A stretch of DNA of 64,000 nucleotides from Trujillonella humicola (GTDB taxonomy: Bacteria; Actinomycetota; Actinomycetes; Mycobacteriales; Geodermatophilaceae), in the NCBI RefSeq assembly GCF_046233715.1, contig NZ_JBJNRJ010000001.1:62001-126000 (forward strand), written 5' to 3'. The notes beneath the pieces are model-generated. The model worked only from the letters and a program-made list of their open reading frames with translations, was not told where the DNA came from and did not search any database. The position numbers and the translations under genes are program-made. Each line of letters begins with the position of its first letter. Within the stretch, counting starts at the first letter, position 1. Below are positions 31,333 to 43,896 of this stretch, piece after piece.

Positions 31333-32334
31333 TCATCGGCGGTAGCGGAGCCGGTCCTGCGGCCGAGGCGTCACGGTGAAGCGCCGGAGGGCCGGGCCGG
31401 GGCGGGAGGTCAGGTCGAGCAGCCGGGCCTCCGTCCGGGGCCAGCGCGAGTACAGGTCCGTGTCGGTGATCCGGACGACGCCGATGTCGAGCGACCGGAG
31501 GAGGTCCTCCCGCTCCTTCTCCTCCCAGAGCACCTGTGCCGGGGTCCGTCCCCGCCACGGCTCGGTGTACTTCACCTTCCCGTCGAACTCGACGGCGACC
31601 GCGGCGTCGTCGAACCAGGCGTCCACCACGGCCACGAGGCAGCCGTCGCTGCGGATCTCCACCTGCAGCTCGGGGTGCGGCAGACCCGCGCCGACGATGC
31701 GCAGCCGTCCCCGCGTCTCGAGCGGGGACTCCGCCCGTCCGACCGCGAGTGCTGCGGCGCGGCGCGCGCGCGGCCCGCCCGGCCATCGGGCTGCGGCCGA
31801 CACCGCGGCATCGAGCTCGGATCCGGAAAGGGTCCGCAGGAGGAGGGCCGCGTCCATCGCGACGACGGCGTCGTCGAGACCGCCGTCGCGGGCGCAGTCG
31901 GCGAGCGTCCGGGCCGGGCTGGTGAGACGGAACGGCCCGCGGGTGCGGACCTCGTCGTCCGTCAGGGGTCCGCAGGTGACGCGGAACCCGCGACCGGTCC
32001 GCGTGTGCGTCGGGTCGGTCAGCCGGACCAGCGGATCGGCGTCCCGCCGGACCGGAAGACCCCACAGGCGGCACGCGGTGAGGTGGCTCAGCGCCGCAGT
32101 CGGCCGGTCGAGGGCGGCCAGGACGGCCACCGCGTCCAGCTCGTGGCGCCGGTCGGAGGTCTCCGCGGACGCCAACTCGTCGGCACCGACGTAGACCCCG
32201 CGGCGCAGTCGCGCCCACGCGCCCGAGGAGCACAGGCGCCGGACCTCGGCGTGGTCGTAGCCGGCCGCCCGGACGTCGGCGGCGGTGAAGACGCCGAGCC
32301 GGCGCTCGGCGGCGGCGCGGAGTGTGGGGTGCAT
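31333..32334 (-). CDS. AbiEi-type winged helix plus DUF559/PD-(D/E)XK nuclease-like protein
   Basis: 333 aa. Residues about 1-60 form the winged helix seen at the N-terminus of type IV antitoxin AbiEi proteins (LGVFTAADVRAAGYDHAEVRRLCSSGAWARLRRGVYV). The middle resembles the usual AbiEi spacer. The C-terminal 200-300 has the restriction-endonuclease fold of DUF559/Vsr-like proteins: E202 (ESPLET), D238 (VVDAWF) and E249-F-D-G-K253. These proteins are numerous in actinobacteria and of unknown role; defence or regulation is inferred from the fold. No AbiEii toxin gene is adjacent. A frameshifted relative lies at 52738-53735. Minisatellites and a direct repeat surround the gene. Confidence 0.78.
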   Translation of the reverse strand: MHPTLRAAAERRLGVFTAADVRAAGYDHAEVRRLCSSGAWARLRRGVYVGADELASAETSDRRHELDAVAVLAALDRPTAALSHLTACRLWGLPVRRDADPLVRLTDPTHTRTGRGFRVTCGPLTDDEVRTRGPFRLTSPARTLADCARDGGLDDAVVAMDAALLLRTLSGSELDAAVSAAARWPGGPRARRAAALAVGRAESPLETRGRLRIVGAGLPHPELQVEIRSDGCLVAVVDAWFDDAAVAVEFDGKVKYTEPWRGRTPAQVLWEEKEREDLLRSLDIGVVRITDTDLYSRWPRTEARLLDLTSRPGPALRRFTVTPRPQDRLRYRR

Positions 32335-32494
32335 GCGCGTCAGCGTCGGGGTGCGAGGCGCCCGGCGGACCGCTCGCGCTGCGGTTGTGGATCCGCCGCC
32401 GCCCGGTGGACGACCGGGTTCCGTGCGGGGTCGGCGAGCCGCTGCCGCGGTGTCGTCGCCGGTGCCGCGCTGCGGGGCGGCACCGGCCGCCGTC

Positions 32495-32514
32495 CGGCGG
32501 CACTGCCGCGGTGC
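32495..32514 (+). repeat. 20-bp direct repeat, copy 2 (5' side of AbiEi-like gene)
   Basis: It is identical to 31147-31166, with starts 1348 bp apart. The intervening DNA holds the AbiEi-like gene. The 421-bp stretch 32335-32755 otherwise holds repeats and the dnaK promoter. Confidence 0.7.
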
Positions 32515-32547
32515 AGCACTCCCGGGGGATCGACGGGTGGCGGACGG

Positions 32548-32623
32548 CGGACGGCGGGACGGTGGCGGGCGGGGTCGGGACGGTGGCGGGCGGACGGCGG
32601 GACGGTGGCGGGCGGGGTCGGGA
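32548..32623. repeat. 33-bp direct repeat with 43-bp period upstream of dnaK
   Basis: The 33-mer at 32548-32580 (starting CGGACGGCGGGACGG) recurs exactly at 32591-32623. It lies just upstream of the dnaK -10 and could alter spacing or supercoiling there. Confidence 0.8.
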
Positions 32624-32645
32624 ACACGACGGGTCGACGTGCCGT

Positions 32646-32682
32646 TAGGGTGGGCAGGAAAGTTGAGCGGACCCGACGCAAG
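32646..32682 (+). promoter_or_regulatory. dnaK promoter with HAIR-type HspR operator
   Basis: TAGGGT (32646-32651) is the -10. At 32662-32682 GTTGAGC and ACGCAAG flank a 7-bp spacer (GGACCCG), matching the HAIR consensus CTTGAGT-N7-ACTCAAG at most positions. HspR bound just past the start site would repress the operon that encodes it. Confidence 0.75.
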
Positions 32683-32755
32683 ATGGTGTGCGGCGTCCCT
32701 CGACTGCCCCCGGAACGGCACCACCCACCCGCAGCACGGAAGAGAGGCCAGCTCC

Positions 32756-34620
<1,865 letters not shown>

Positions 34621-34624
<4 letters not shown>

Positions 34625-35322
34625 CCACGGGGGACGAGCAGCCGCGGGTCGTGATCCGTGACAAGCGGCGGATCGACCCCACCAGCGGCGCGGTGCGGGA
34701 GCCGGCCGGCGCGCAGCCGGCCGGCTCCCCGCCGGGCGGGCCCACCGCATCCACCAGACGTGCAGCAGGGGAGCAGATGAGCGAGAACGAGACGGCGGCC
34801 GCCCCGCCGGAGGAGCAGCAGGCGAGCGGGGGCGCGGACGGTGACCTCGCCCGTCAGCTCGCCGAGCGGACGGAGGACCTGCAGCGGGTCACCGCGGAGT
34901 ACGCCAACTACCGGCGGCGCGTCGACCGCGACCGCACGCTGGTGGTCGACCAGGCTGCGGAGCGGTTCGCCGGCGGGCTGTTCCCGATCGTCGACGACAT
35001 CGAGCGGGCGCGTGACCACGGCGACCTGACCGGCGCGTTCAAGGTGGTCGCCGACCGGGTCCTCGGGGTCCTCGACGGCCTGGGGGTCGAGGCGTTCGGG
35101 AAGAGCGGCGACCCGTTCGACCCGGCCCTGCACGAGGCCGTCATGCACGACACCTCCGCGCAGGTGGAGGTGCCGACCGCGACCACGGTGCTGCGGCAGG
35201 GGTTCCGCCGCGGCGACCGGGTGCTGCGCACCGCGATGGTGGCGGTCACCGAGCCCGAGCACCCGGCGCCCGCGGCCGAGCAGGCCGACGAGTCCGCGGC
35301 GGGCTCGCCGGCGTCGGACTGA
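34621..35322 (+). CDS. grpE: Nucleotide exchange factor GrpE
   Basis: 233 aa. The actinobacterial N-terminal segment VVIRDKRRIDPTSGAVRE supports the ATG overlapping the dnaK stop rather than the internal ATG at 34777. A long coiled-coil (LARQLAERTEDLQRVTAEYANYRRRVDRDR) leads to the beta-wing PFDPALHEAVMHDTS and VLRQGFRRGDRVLRTAMVAV. It releases ADP from DnaK. Its C-terminus is acidic and low-complexity. Confidence 0.97.
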
Positions 35323-35384
35323 GCGCGAGAGGGAACGGCATGGACGCGCCGAAGGTGTCCGGTTCCCCCACCGGAGGTGTGTCG

Positions 35385-35429
35385 ATGAGCGCCCGAGGGC
35401 TCGTGTTCCCCACGGGAGGTGTGCGATGA
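35385..35429 (+). CDS. 14-codon mini-ORF in a duplicated translation-initiation region before dnaJ
   Basis: The dnaJ initiation region (35403-35431) is preceded by a near copy (35360-35390). Both contain GTTCCCC, GGAGGTGTG and ATGAGC. The first ATG (35385) opens a 14-codon ORF whose TGA overlaps the dnaJ ATG (ATGA). It looks like a tandem duplication that created a coupled leader ORF. Confidence 0.4.
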   Translation: MSARGLVFPTGGVR

Positions 35430-36634
35430 GCACGCGGGACTTCATCGAGAAGGACTACTACGCCGCGCTGGGCGTCGCCCGGGACGCCGACGCGGCGGCG
35501 ATCAAGAAGGCCTACCGCCAGCTCGCCCGTGACCTGCACCCGGACAAGAACCCGGGCAACGCGGAGGCGGAGGCGCGGTTCAAGGACGTCTCCGAGGCGT
35601 ACGACGTGCTGTCCGATCCCAAGCGGCGGGCGGAGTACGACGAGGCGCGGCGGCTGTTCGGCGCCGGCGGTGCAGGTGCGCGGGCCGGGTTCCCCGGCGG
35701 CTTCCCCAACAACGCCGGCACCGGGCAGCCGTTCGACCTCGGGGACCTGTTCGGGGGCGGGGCCGGCGGCCGGGCGGGCGGTGCGGGTGGCCTCGGCGAC
35801 CTGCTGGGCGGCCTGTTCGGCGGCGGGGCCACGCCGGGGAGCGCCCGCGCCCGCAGCCAGGCGGCCTCCGGTCCGGCCCGCGGTCAGGACGTCGAGACCG
35901 AGGCGACGCTCTCCTTCGACGAGGCCGTCCTCGGGGTGACGGTGCCGCTGCGGATGCAGAGCCCGGGCACCTGCCCGACCTGCGCCGGCAGCGGGGCGAA
36001 GCCCGGCACCTCGCCGCACACCTGCCCGGTGTGCCAGGGCGCCGGGGTGACCAGCCGCAGCCAGGGGGCCTTCGCCTTCTCCGAGCCGTGCCGCAACTGC
36101 CGCGGCAGCGGTTCGGTGGTCGACGACCCGTGCCCCACCTGCACCGGCAGCGGGGTGACGACGCAGACGCGCACGATCACCGTCCGCATCCCCGCCGGTG
36201 TCAAGGACGGTCAGCGGATCCGGCTGGCCGGCAAGGGTGCCCCGGGGCGGCGTGGAGGGCCGGCCGGTGACCTGTTCGTGGTCGTCCACGTGTCCGAGCA
36301 CGAGCTGTTCGGCCGCTCCGGGAACGACCTGGCGCTGACCGTGCCGATCACCTTCGGCGAGGCCACCCTGGGCACGACCCTCACCGTGCCCACGCTCGAC
36401 GGCAACGTGTCGCTGCGGGTGCCGGCCGGCACCGCGAGCGGGCAGACCCTGCGGGTGCGTGGCCGGGGCGTCCCGGGGAAGGGGCGGCCCGGTGACCTGC
36501 TGGTGACCGTCGAGGTCGCCGTCCCCAAGCGCGTGTCGCCCGCCGCCGAGCAGGCGATCAAGGCGCTCGAGGCCGAGCTCGGCGATCCGCGGCCGCGGAT
36601 CACCGCCGCGGTCTCCGGCGGAGGTGCCCGGTGA
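35426..36634 (+). CDS. dnaJ: Chaperone DnaJ (Hsp40, type I)
   Basis: 402 aa. The J domain has DYYAALGVARDADAAAIKKAYRQLARDLHPDKNPG with the HPD tripeptide. A Gly/Phe-rich segment follows (FPGGFPNNAGTGQPFDLGDLFGGG). The four zinc repeats are CPTCAGSG, CPVCQGAG, CRNCRGSG and CPTCTGSG, then the C-terminal substrate-binding beta domains. It delivers clients to DnaK. The stop overlaps the hspR GTG. Confidence 0.98.
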   Translation: MSTRDFIEKDYYAALGVARDADAAAIKKAYRQLARDLHPDKNPGNAEAEARFKDVSEAYDVLSDPKRRAEYDEARRLFGAGGAGARAGFPGGFPNNAGTGQPFDLGDLFGGGAGGRAGGAGGLGDLLGGLFGGGATPGSARARSQAASGPARGQDVETEATLSFDEAVLGVTVPLRMQSPGTCPTCAGSGAKPGTSPHTCPVCQGAGVTSRSQGAFAFSEPCRNCRGSGSVVDDPCPTCTGSGVTTQTRTITVRIPAGVKDGQRIRLAGKGAPGRRGGPAGDLFVVVHVSEHELFGRSGNDLALTVPITFGEATLGTTLTVPTLDGNVSLRVPAGTASGQTLRVRGRGVPGKGRPGDLLVTVEVAVPKRVSPAAEQAIKALEAELGDPRPRITAAVSGGGAR

Positions 36635-37101
36635 CCGTGCCGACCGACGGCTCCCGCGCCGGGGCGGGCCGCGCCGTCGCCGAGGACGCGCCGGTCTTCG
36701 TCATCTCCGTCGCCGCCGAGCTCGCGGGGATGCACGCGCAGACCCTCCGGCAGTACGACCGGCTGGGCCTGGTCCGGCCGGGGCGGACGGCGGGGGGCGG
36801 GCGGCGCTACAGCCCGCGCGACGTCGCGCTGCTGCGGGAGGTGCAGCGCCTGTCGCAGGAGGACGGCGTCAACCTCGCCGGGATCAAGCGGATCATCGAG
36901 CTGGAGTCGCAGGTGGAGGCGCTCCAGCAGCGCGTCCGCGAGCTGATCGACGAGCTGGAGGTGGCCGAGAGCCGCCGGATCGCCGCCGAGAGCGCGGCCC
37001 GTGCCGGCTACGGCGGCGATCCCGGCTACGGCGGGGCGCTGGTGCCCTGGCGACCCGCGACCTCTGCCCTGGTCGTCTGGCGCCCCCGGGAGCCGCGGTG
37101 A
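36631..37101 (+). CDS. hspR: Heat-shock repressor HspR (MerR family)
   Basis: 156 aa. The MerR-type winged helix reads VFVISVAAELAGMHAQTLRQYDRLGLVRPGRTAGGGRRYSPRDVALLREVQRLSQEDGVNLAGIKRI, followed by a coiled-coil (LESQVEALQQRVRELIDELEVAESRR) and a hydrophobic C-terminal tail. It binds HAIR sites with DnaK as co-repressor; such sites precede dnaK and clpB here. GGAGG lies 7 nt before the GTG, which overlaps the dnaJ stop. The stop in turn overlaps marR (GTGA). Confidence 0.96.
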   Translation: MTVPTDGSRAGAGRAVAEDAPVFVISVAAELAGMHAQTLRQYDRLGLVRPGRTAGGGRRYSPRDVALLREVQRLSQEDGVNLAGIKRIIELESQVEALQQRVRELIDELEVAESRRIAAESAARAGYGGDPGYGGALVPWRPATSALVVWRPREPR

Positions 37102-37595
37102 GCGCCGGGGACCCGGTGGGCAGGGACCGGCTCGTGGACACGCACGAGGCCTACGTCACCGTGGAGCGGGAGATCGGCCTGCTGCTGCGCCGGTCGCGGG
37201 CGATGTCCACGCGGCTCGCGCGGGAGATCCACCCCGACCTCGACGGGGCCGCCTACGGCCTGCTCGCGCTGCTGGCCGACGCCGGCCCGCTGCGCGCCGC
37301 CGACCTGGTGGTGCGCCTCGGGCTGGACAAGAGCACGGTGAGCCGGCAGGTCTCCTCGCTGGTCGACCTCGGGCTGGTCAGCCGCGAGGCCGACCCCACC
37401 GACGGTCGTGCGCAGGTGCTGACCCCCTCGCCGGAGGGGGCGGCGCGGCTGGCGCGCATCCGGGAGGCCAGGCGGGCCCGGTGGGAGGAGGACCTGTCCC
37501 ACTGGCCGGTGGAGGACGTCGCCCGCCTCGGTGAGCTGCTGGGCCGCTTCAACCGCCTCGGCGAGGCGCAGGCGCGCACCGCGACCACGCTGTAG
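37098..37595 (+). CDS. MarR family regulator at the end of the dnaK operon
   Basis: 165 aa with a MarR winged helix: LTREIHP-type dimer helices, then YGLLALLADAGPLRAADLVVRLGLDKSTVSRQVSSLVDLGLVSREADPTDGRAQVLTPSPEGAARL. It overlaps hspR by 4 bp, so it should rise with heat-shock induction. The target and ligand are unknown. It is not closely similar to the other two MarR proteins in the window. Confidence 0.88.
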   Translation: MSAGDPVGRDRLVDTHEAYVTVEREIGLLLRRSRAMSTRLAREIHPDLDGAAYGLLALLADAGPLRAADLVVRLGLDKSTVSRQVSSLVDLGLVSREADPTDGRAQVLTPSPEGAARLARIREARRARWEEDLSHWPVEDVARLGELLGRFNRLGEAQARTATTL

Positions 37596-37684
37596 CCCTC
37601 CACATCCCCGACGCCCGGTCCCCGCCCAGCGGGGACCGGGCGTCGTCCGTCAGGGGGTGTGGCGCAGATCCCGCGCGGCTGTCG

Positions 37685-37726
37685 TTGCAGACAACAACCA
37701 ACTAGGCGTATGGTTGCTGTCAGCAA
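37685..37726 (+). promoter_or_regulatory. Inverted repeat operator and promoter of the marR-MFS operon
   Basis: Arms TTGCAGACAACAACC (37685-37699) and GGTTGCTGTCAGCAA (37712-37726) are inverted repeats with 13 of 15 matches and a 12-bp spacer. TTGCAG and TATGGT (37709-37714), 18 bp apart, may be the -35 and -10, so a bound MarR dimer would cover the promoter. Confidence 0.65.
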
Positions 37727-37749
37727 GTACATGACGCGTGAGGACCCCC

Positions 37750-38226
37750 ATGCCCACCACCCGCGAGACCCGGGACCGGCTCACCACCGGCCTCTCGCAG
37801 CTCATCCGTACCGGGCGTCACCTGGGTGTCCGCGCGGCGGACGCCCTGTACGGCGACCTCCCCTCCTCCGGCTGGGCCCTGCTGGTCCGGCTCGAGAGCG
37901 GGGGAGAGCAGCGGTGCAGCGGGCTGGCCACCGCCGCCGGCATCGACGTCTCGGTCGCCAGCCGCCAGGTGGCCGCCCTCGAGCGGGCCGGCCACGTCGA
38001 GCGGCGCCCCGATCCGGCGGACGGGCGCGCCACCCTCCTGCGGCTGAGCGACGCGGGAACCGTGGCGCTGACGACCACGCGCGCGCTGCGCACCGAGTGG
38101 GCGGCCTCGGCGCTGGGTGGCTGGGACGAGGACGACGCCGTCCTCCTCTCCGCGCTCGTCGAGCGCCTCGTCGACGACCTGGCGGCGGCCACCTGCCGTC
38201 CCGCGACCGTCCGGGTCGCCTCGTGA
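37750..38226 (+). CDS. MarR family regulator of the adjacent efflux pump
   Basis: 158 aa. MarR core: SSGWALLVRLESGGEQRCSGLATAAGIDVSVASRQVAALERAGHVERRPDPADGRATLLRLSDAGTVAL. It is preceded by a 15-bp-arm inverted repeat and followed immediately by a DHA2 multidrug transporter, the standard layout of a ligand-released repressor. ATG 37750 is favoured; GTG 37738 is in frame. The inducer is unknown. Confidence 0.9.
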   Translation: MPTTRETRDRLTTGLSQLIRTGRHLGVRAADALYGDLPSSGWALLVRLESGGEQRCSGLATAAGIDVSVASRQVAALERAGHVERRPDPADGRATLLRLSDAGTVALTTTRALRTEWAASALGGWDEDDAVLLSALVERLVDDLAAATCRPATVRVAS

Positions 38227-38288
38227 CGACCGCACCCGCGCGTGCCGCCCTCCCCGCACCGACCGCACCCGTCCCGACCGGGAGAACC

Positions 38289-39878
38289 GTGACCAGCACC
38301 GTCGACGCACCGGCCCCCGTGGAGCAGCAGGGCCGGATGAGCCACCGCCAGATCCTCGAGGCGCTCTCGGGCATGTTGCTCGCGATGTTCGTGGCGTTCC
38401 TGTCCTCGACCGTGGTCACCAACGCCCTGCCCACGATCATCACCGACCTGCGGGGGTCGCAGAGCCAGTACACCTGGGTCGTCACCGCGACGTTGCTGGC
38501 CTCCACGGCCTCCACCCCGATCTGGGGCAAGCTCGCCGACCTGTTCAGCAAGAAGCTGCTGATCCAGCTGGCGATCGTCGTCTTCATCGCCGGGTCGATG
38601 CTCGCCGGGCTCGCGCAGTCGGTGGAGTCGCTCATCGCCTGGCGCGTCCTCCAGGGCCTGGGCCTCGGCGGCCTCCAGGCGCTGGTGCAGATCGCCATGG
38701 CGGCGATGATCAGCCCACGCGAGCGTGGCCGGTACGCCGGACTGCTCGGCGGCGTCATGGCGGTGGCCACGGTCGGCGGCCCGCTGCTGGGCGGGCTGCT
38801 GGTCGACACCAGCTGGCTGGGCTGGCGCTGGTGCTTCTACGTCGGCGTGCCCTTCGCAGCCGTCGCGCTGGTCCTGCTGCAGCGGACGCTGCACCTGCCG
38901 GTGACCAGGCGCGAGGTGCGCATCGACTACCTCGGCGCGGCGTTCCTCGCCGCCGGCGTCTCGACCCTGCTCATCTGGGTCACGCTCGCCGGCGATGCGT
39001 TCGCCTGGGCCTCGACCGAGACGGCGCTGTTCCTCACCGGCGGCGTGCTGGCCGTGGTGGCCTTCGTGGTGACCGAGCTGAGGGCGCGCGAGCCCGTCGT
39101 GCCGCTGCGGCTGTTCCGCGACCGCACCACCACGCTGGCGATCGTGGCGAGCATGGCCATCGGCGTGGCCATGTTCGGTTCGTCGGTCTTCCTGAGCCAG
39201 TACCTGCAGATCTCCCGCGGCTACTCGCCGACGGCGGCCGGCCTGCTGACCATCCCGATGGTCGCCGGGCTGCTGGTCTCCTCCACGGTGTCGGGCATCC
39301 TCATCACCCGGTACGGCCGGTGGAAGCGGTACCTGGTGGCCGGTTCGCTCACCGTCGTCGCCGGCTTCGGGCTGCTGGGCACGATCGACCACGAGACGGC
39401 GATGCCCCTGCTGGGCGTGTTCCTCTTCGTGCTCGGCACCGGGATCGGCATGACCATGCAGAACCTGGTGCTGGCGGTGCAGAACACCGTGGCCGCCCAG
39501 GACCTGGGCGCGGCGAGCTCGGCGGTGGCCTTCTTCCGCAGCCTGGGCGGCACGATCGGCGTCTCGGTCCTGGGTGCGGTCCTGAGCGCTCGCGTCGGCA
39601 CGCTGATCACCGAGGGGCTGCCCCGGGGTGCCGGTGCTCCGGGCGACGTCGGGCTGGCCGACCTGGCCGACGCGCCACCGGCGATCCGCGAGCTGATCGC
39701 CGTCTCCTACGGGGACGCGACGGGCCGCATCTTCCTGGTCTCGGGCCTGGTCGCCGTGGTCGCCGCCGCGGCCGTCGTCCTCATCCGGGAGGTGGCCCTG
39801 CGGACGGAGAGCGGCGAGGAGCGGCTGCGCGCCGAGGCCCCGGCCCCGCAGGAGGCGGAGCCGGTCCTCGCCCGCTGA
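38289..39878 (+). CDS. MFS drug transporter, DHA2 (EmrB/QacA, 14-helix) family
   Basis: About 529 aa with around 14 hydrophobic segments. ILEALSGMLLAMFVAFLSSTVVTNALPTIITDLRGSQSQYTWVVTATLLASTASTPIWGKLADLFSKK contains motif A, and GGVMAVATVGGPLLGGLLVD is the antiporter motif C. It exports hydrophobic drugs by proton antiport. GTG 38289 has GGGAG about 4 nt upstream; GTG 38223, overlapping the marR stop, is an alternative coupled start adding 22 residues. It ends near a strong bidirectional terminator. Confidence 0.9.
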   Translation: MTSTVDAPAPVEQQGRMSHRQILEALSGMLLAMFVAFLSSTVVTNALPTIITDLRGSQSQYTWVVTATLLASTASTPIWGKLADLFSKKLLIQLAIVVFIAGSMLAGLAQSVESLIAWRVLQGLGLGGLQALVQIAMAAMISPRERGRYAGLLGGVMAVATVGGPLLGGLLVDTSWLGWRWCFYVGVPFAAVALVLLQRTLHLPVTRREVRIDYLGAAFLAAGVSTLLIWVTLAGDAFAWASTETALFLTGGVLAVVAFVVTELRAREPVVPLRLFRDRTTTLAIVASMAIGVAMFGSSVFLSQYLQISRGYSPTAAGLLTIPMVAGLLVSSTVSGILITRYGRWKRYLVAGSLTVVAGFGLLGTIDHETAMPLLGVFLFVLGTGIGMTMQNLVLAVQNTVAAQDLGAASSAVAFFRSLGGTIGVSVLGAVLSARVGTLITEGLPRGAGAPGDVGLADLADAPPAIRELIAVSYGDATGRIFLVSGLVAVVAAAAVVLIREVALRTESGEERLRAEAPAPQEAEPVLAR

Positions 39879-39883
39879 CGGAG

Positions 39884-39928
39884 GGCCCCTCGCCCCCGAC
39901 CGCTCCCGGCGGGCCCCTGCGACGGGGC
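39884..39928 (+). terminator. Stem-loop of the recurrent 3'-end family after the MFS gene
   Basis: GGCCCC-TCGC (39884-39893) pairs with GCGA-CGGGGCC (39919-39929 region) with one bulged base, enclosing CGCTCCCGGCGG. It is related to 4006-4062 and 50762-50818. Confidence 0.45.
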
Positions 39929-39930
39929 CG

Positions 39931-39966
39931 CGACGGCCCGCGCCCCCGGAGGGGTGCGGGCCGTCG
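39931..39966. terminator. Bidirectional 16-bp GC hairpin between convergent MFS and osmC genes
   Basis: The arm at 39931-39946 (starting CGACGGCCCGC) pairs with 39951-39966, with one G-U pair and loop CGGA. It lies 5 bp from the osmC stop. Confidence 0.75.
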
Positions 39967-39970
39967 TCGC

Positions 39971-40408
39971 TCAGTCCAGCGTGGCCTCGAGGGTGATCTC
40001 GCCGACGCCGGCGAGCGCCTTGCTCACCGGGCACCCGGCCTTGGCGGCCTGGGCGGCCCGCTCGAAGCCGGCGGCGTCCAGTCCCTCGACCTCGCCGCGC
40101 ACCGTGAGGTGGATCGTCGTGATGGTCGGCGCGCCGTCCTGCTGGCCGAGCGTCACCTCGGCGCCGATCTCCAGCGCCTGCGGGGTGCCGCCGGCCTTGC
40201 CGATCTCGCTGGACAGGGCCATCGCGAAGCACGACGAGTGCGCGGCGGCGATGAGCTCCTCGGGGCTGGTGGTGCCACCCGCCTCGTCGGCTGCGCGCTT
40301 GGGGAAGCTGACGTCGAAGGTCCCCGCCTTCGAGCTCGACAGCTCCACCTGGCCGGACCCCTCCTGCAGGGTGCCGTTCCAGGCCGTGCGGGCGCTACGA
40401 GAGGGCAT
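39971..40408 (-). CDS. osmC: OsmC family peroxiredoxin
   Basis: A 145-aa OsmC/Ohr-fold thiol peroxidase. The catalytic cysteines are C60 (AAAHSSCFAMALS) and C126 (AAKAGCPVSKAL). The start RTAWNGTLQEGSGQVELSSSKAGTFDVSF is typical of the OsmC branch rather than Ohr. It reduces organic hydroperoxides. It lies downstream of an OhrR-like repressor on the same strand with 83 bp between, suggesting peroxide control. Confidence 0.92.
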   Translation of the reverse strand: MPSRSARTAWNGTLQEGSGQVELSSSKAGTFDVSFPKRAADEAGGTTSPEELIAAAHSSCFAMALSSEIGKAGGTPQALEIGAEVTLGQQDGAPTITTIHLTVRGEVEGLDAAGFERAAQAAKAGCPVSKALAGVGEITLEATLD

Positions 40409-40491
40409 GGCTCTCCTCCAGGGTCGGGCCGCCCGGTCCGGGCGGCGCTGACCCGGGCCCTACCCGGTCGGGCAGGGTGCAACCGGAGCCG

Positions 40492-40947
40492 TCAGGCGGG
40501 GCGCCCGGCCGTGCCGACCCGCTCGATGAGCGTCTCGAGCTGGGACTTCAGGGCGCCGAAGTCGTCGACGTCGAGCTCGAGGGCGCACAGCATGTCCTGG
40601 TTGATGGCCAGGCCGCGCTCGCGCAGCGCGCGCCCCTGCTCGGTGAGCGCGATCGCCACCGAGCGCTCGTCCTCCACCCGGCGGTGCCGGGTGACCAGGC
40701 CGGCCGCCGTGAGCCGCTTGAGCAGCGGGGAGAGGGTGCCGCTGTCGAGATTCAGCCGGGTGCCGAGCTGGCCCACCGTCTGGTTGTCCTCTTCCCACAG
40801 CAGCATCATCACGAGGTACTGGGGATAGGTCAGCCCGATGTCGTCGAGCTGCGGCCGGTACCGCGCCGTGAGGGCGCGCGACGCGGCGTAGAGGGCGAAG
40901 CACAGCTGGTCCTCGAGGAGGACGCTGGGGGCCGGCAGGCGCGTCAT
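40492..40947 (-). CDS. OhrR-like MarR family peroxide-sensing repressor
   Basis: 151 aa. LLEDQLCFALYAASRALTARYRPQLDDIGLTYPQYLVMMLLWEEDNQTVGQLGTRLNLDSGTLSPLLKRLTAAGLVTRHR is diagnostic of OhrR, with reactive Cys at position 16 matching C15 of the Bacillus protein. Oxidation of that Cys by organic peroxide releases DNA. It heads an ohrR-osmC pair and is divergent from clpB. ATG 40947 has only a weak Shine-Dalgarno. Confidence 0.9.
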   Translation of the reverse strand: MTRLPAPSVLLEDQLCFALYAASRALTARYRPQLDDIGLTYPQYLVMMLLWEEDNQTVGQLGTRLNLDSGTLSPLLKRLTAAGLVTRHRRVEDERSVAIALTEQGRALRERGLAINQDMLCALELDVDDFGALKSQLETLIERVGTAGRPA

Positions 40948-41069
40948 GACCGCGAGTCTACGGCCGAATTGCACTCTTCCTTTCTCGGCGCGGTCACGGA
41001 TGCACTCCGGGGTGAGTCGTGCGTCACACCATGGGCGCGCCGGGCGGTGCAGCGGCTGGACGCGGCAGG

Positions 41070-41090
41070 GTTGAGCGGAACAGACTCAAC
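41070..41090 (+). promoter_or_regulatory. HAIR-type HspR operator of clpB
   Basis: GTTGAGC (41070-41076) and ACTCAAC (41084-41090) flank a 7-bp spacer, almost the HAIR consensus. It lies about 70 bp before clpB and overlaps a -35-like TTGAGC with TGAGTT as -10. Confidence 0.8.
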
Positions 41091-41159
41091 CCTGAGTTCG
41101 TTGGAGCGATCGAACCGGCCGGGAACCCCGGCCTCGAACGCGGAAGGACCCCGCCCCCG

Positions 41160-43760
<2,601 letters not shown>

Positions 43761-43896
43761 TGGAGGACCCCGTCCCCCCACCGGCTCCGGCCGCCGCCCC
43801 GGAGGGCGCCACGCCCGCCGGGGCGGCGGAACTCGGCGCCCCGGCCGGCCGTGGTCTTTGATCGGGGGAGCACACCGGCGCGGGTAGGGAGTGGAC

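Noticed and set aside
31333..32334. Complete AbiE-type toxin-antitoxin system
   Set aside because: Only the AbiEi-like winged helix is present, joined to a nuclease-like domain; no AbiEii nucleotidyltransferase lies on either side.
38223..38288. GTG at 38223 as the MFS start, coupled to the marR stop
   Set aside because: It would add an Ala/Pro-rich stretch and has no Shine-Dalgarno; GTG 38289 has GGGAG. Coupling cannot be excluded, so it is noted only as an alternative.
40948..41069. Classical OhrR operator (TACAATT/AATTGTA) between ohrR and clpB
   Set aside because: Only a single GCAATTC-like half is visible; no inverted partner at suitable spacing.
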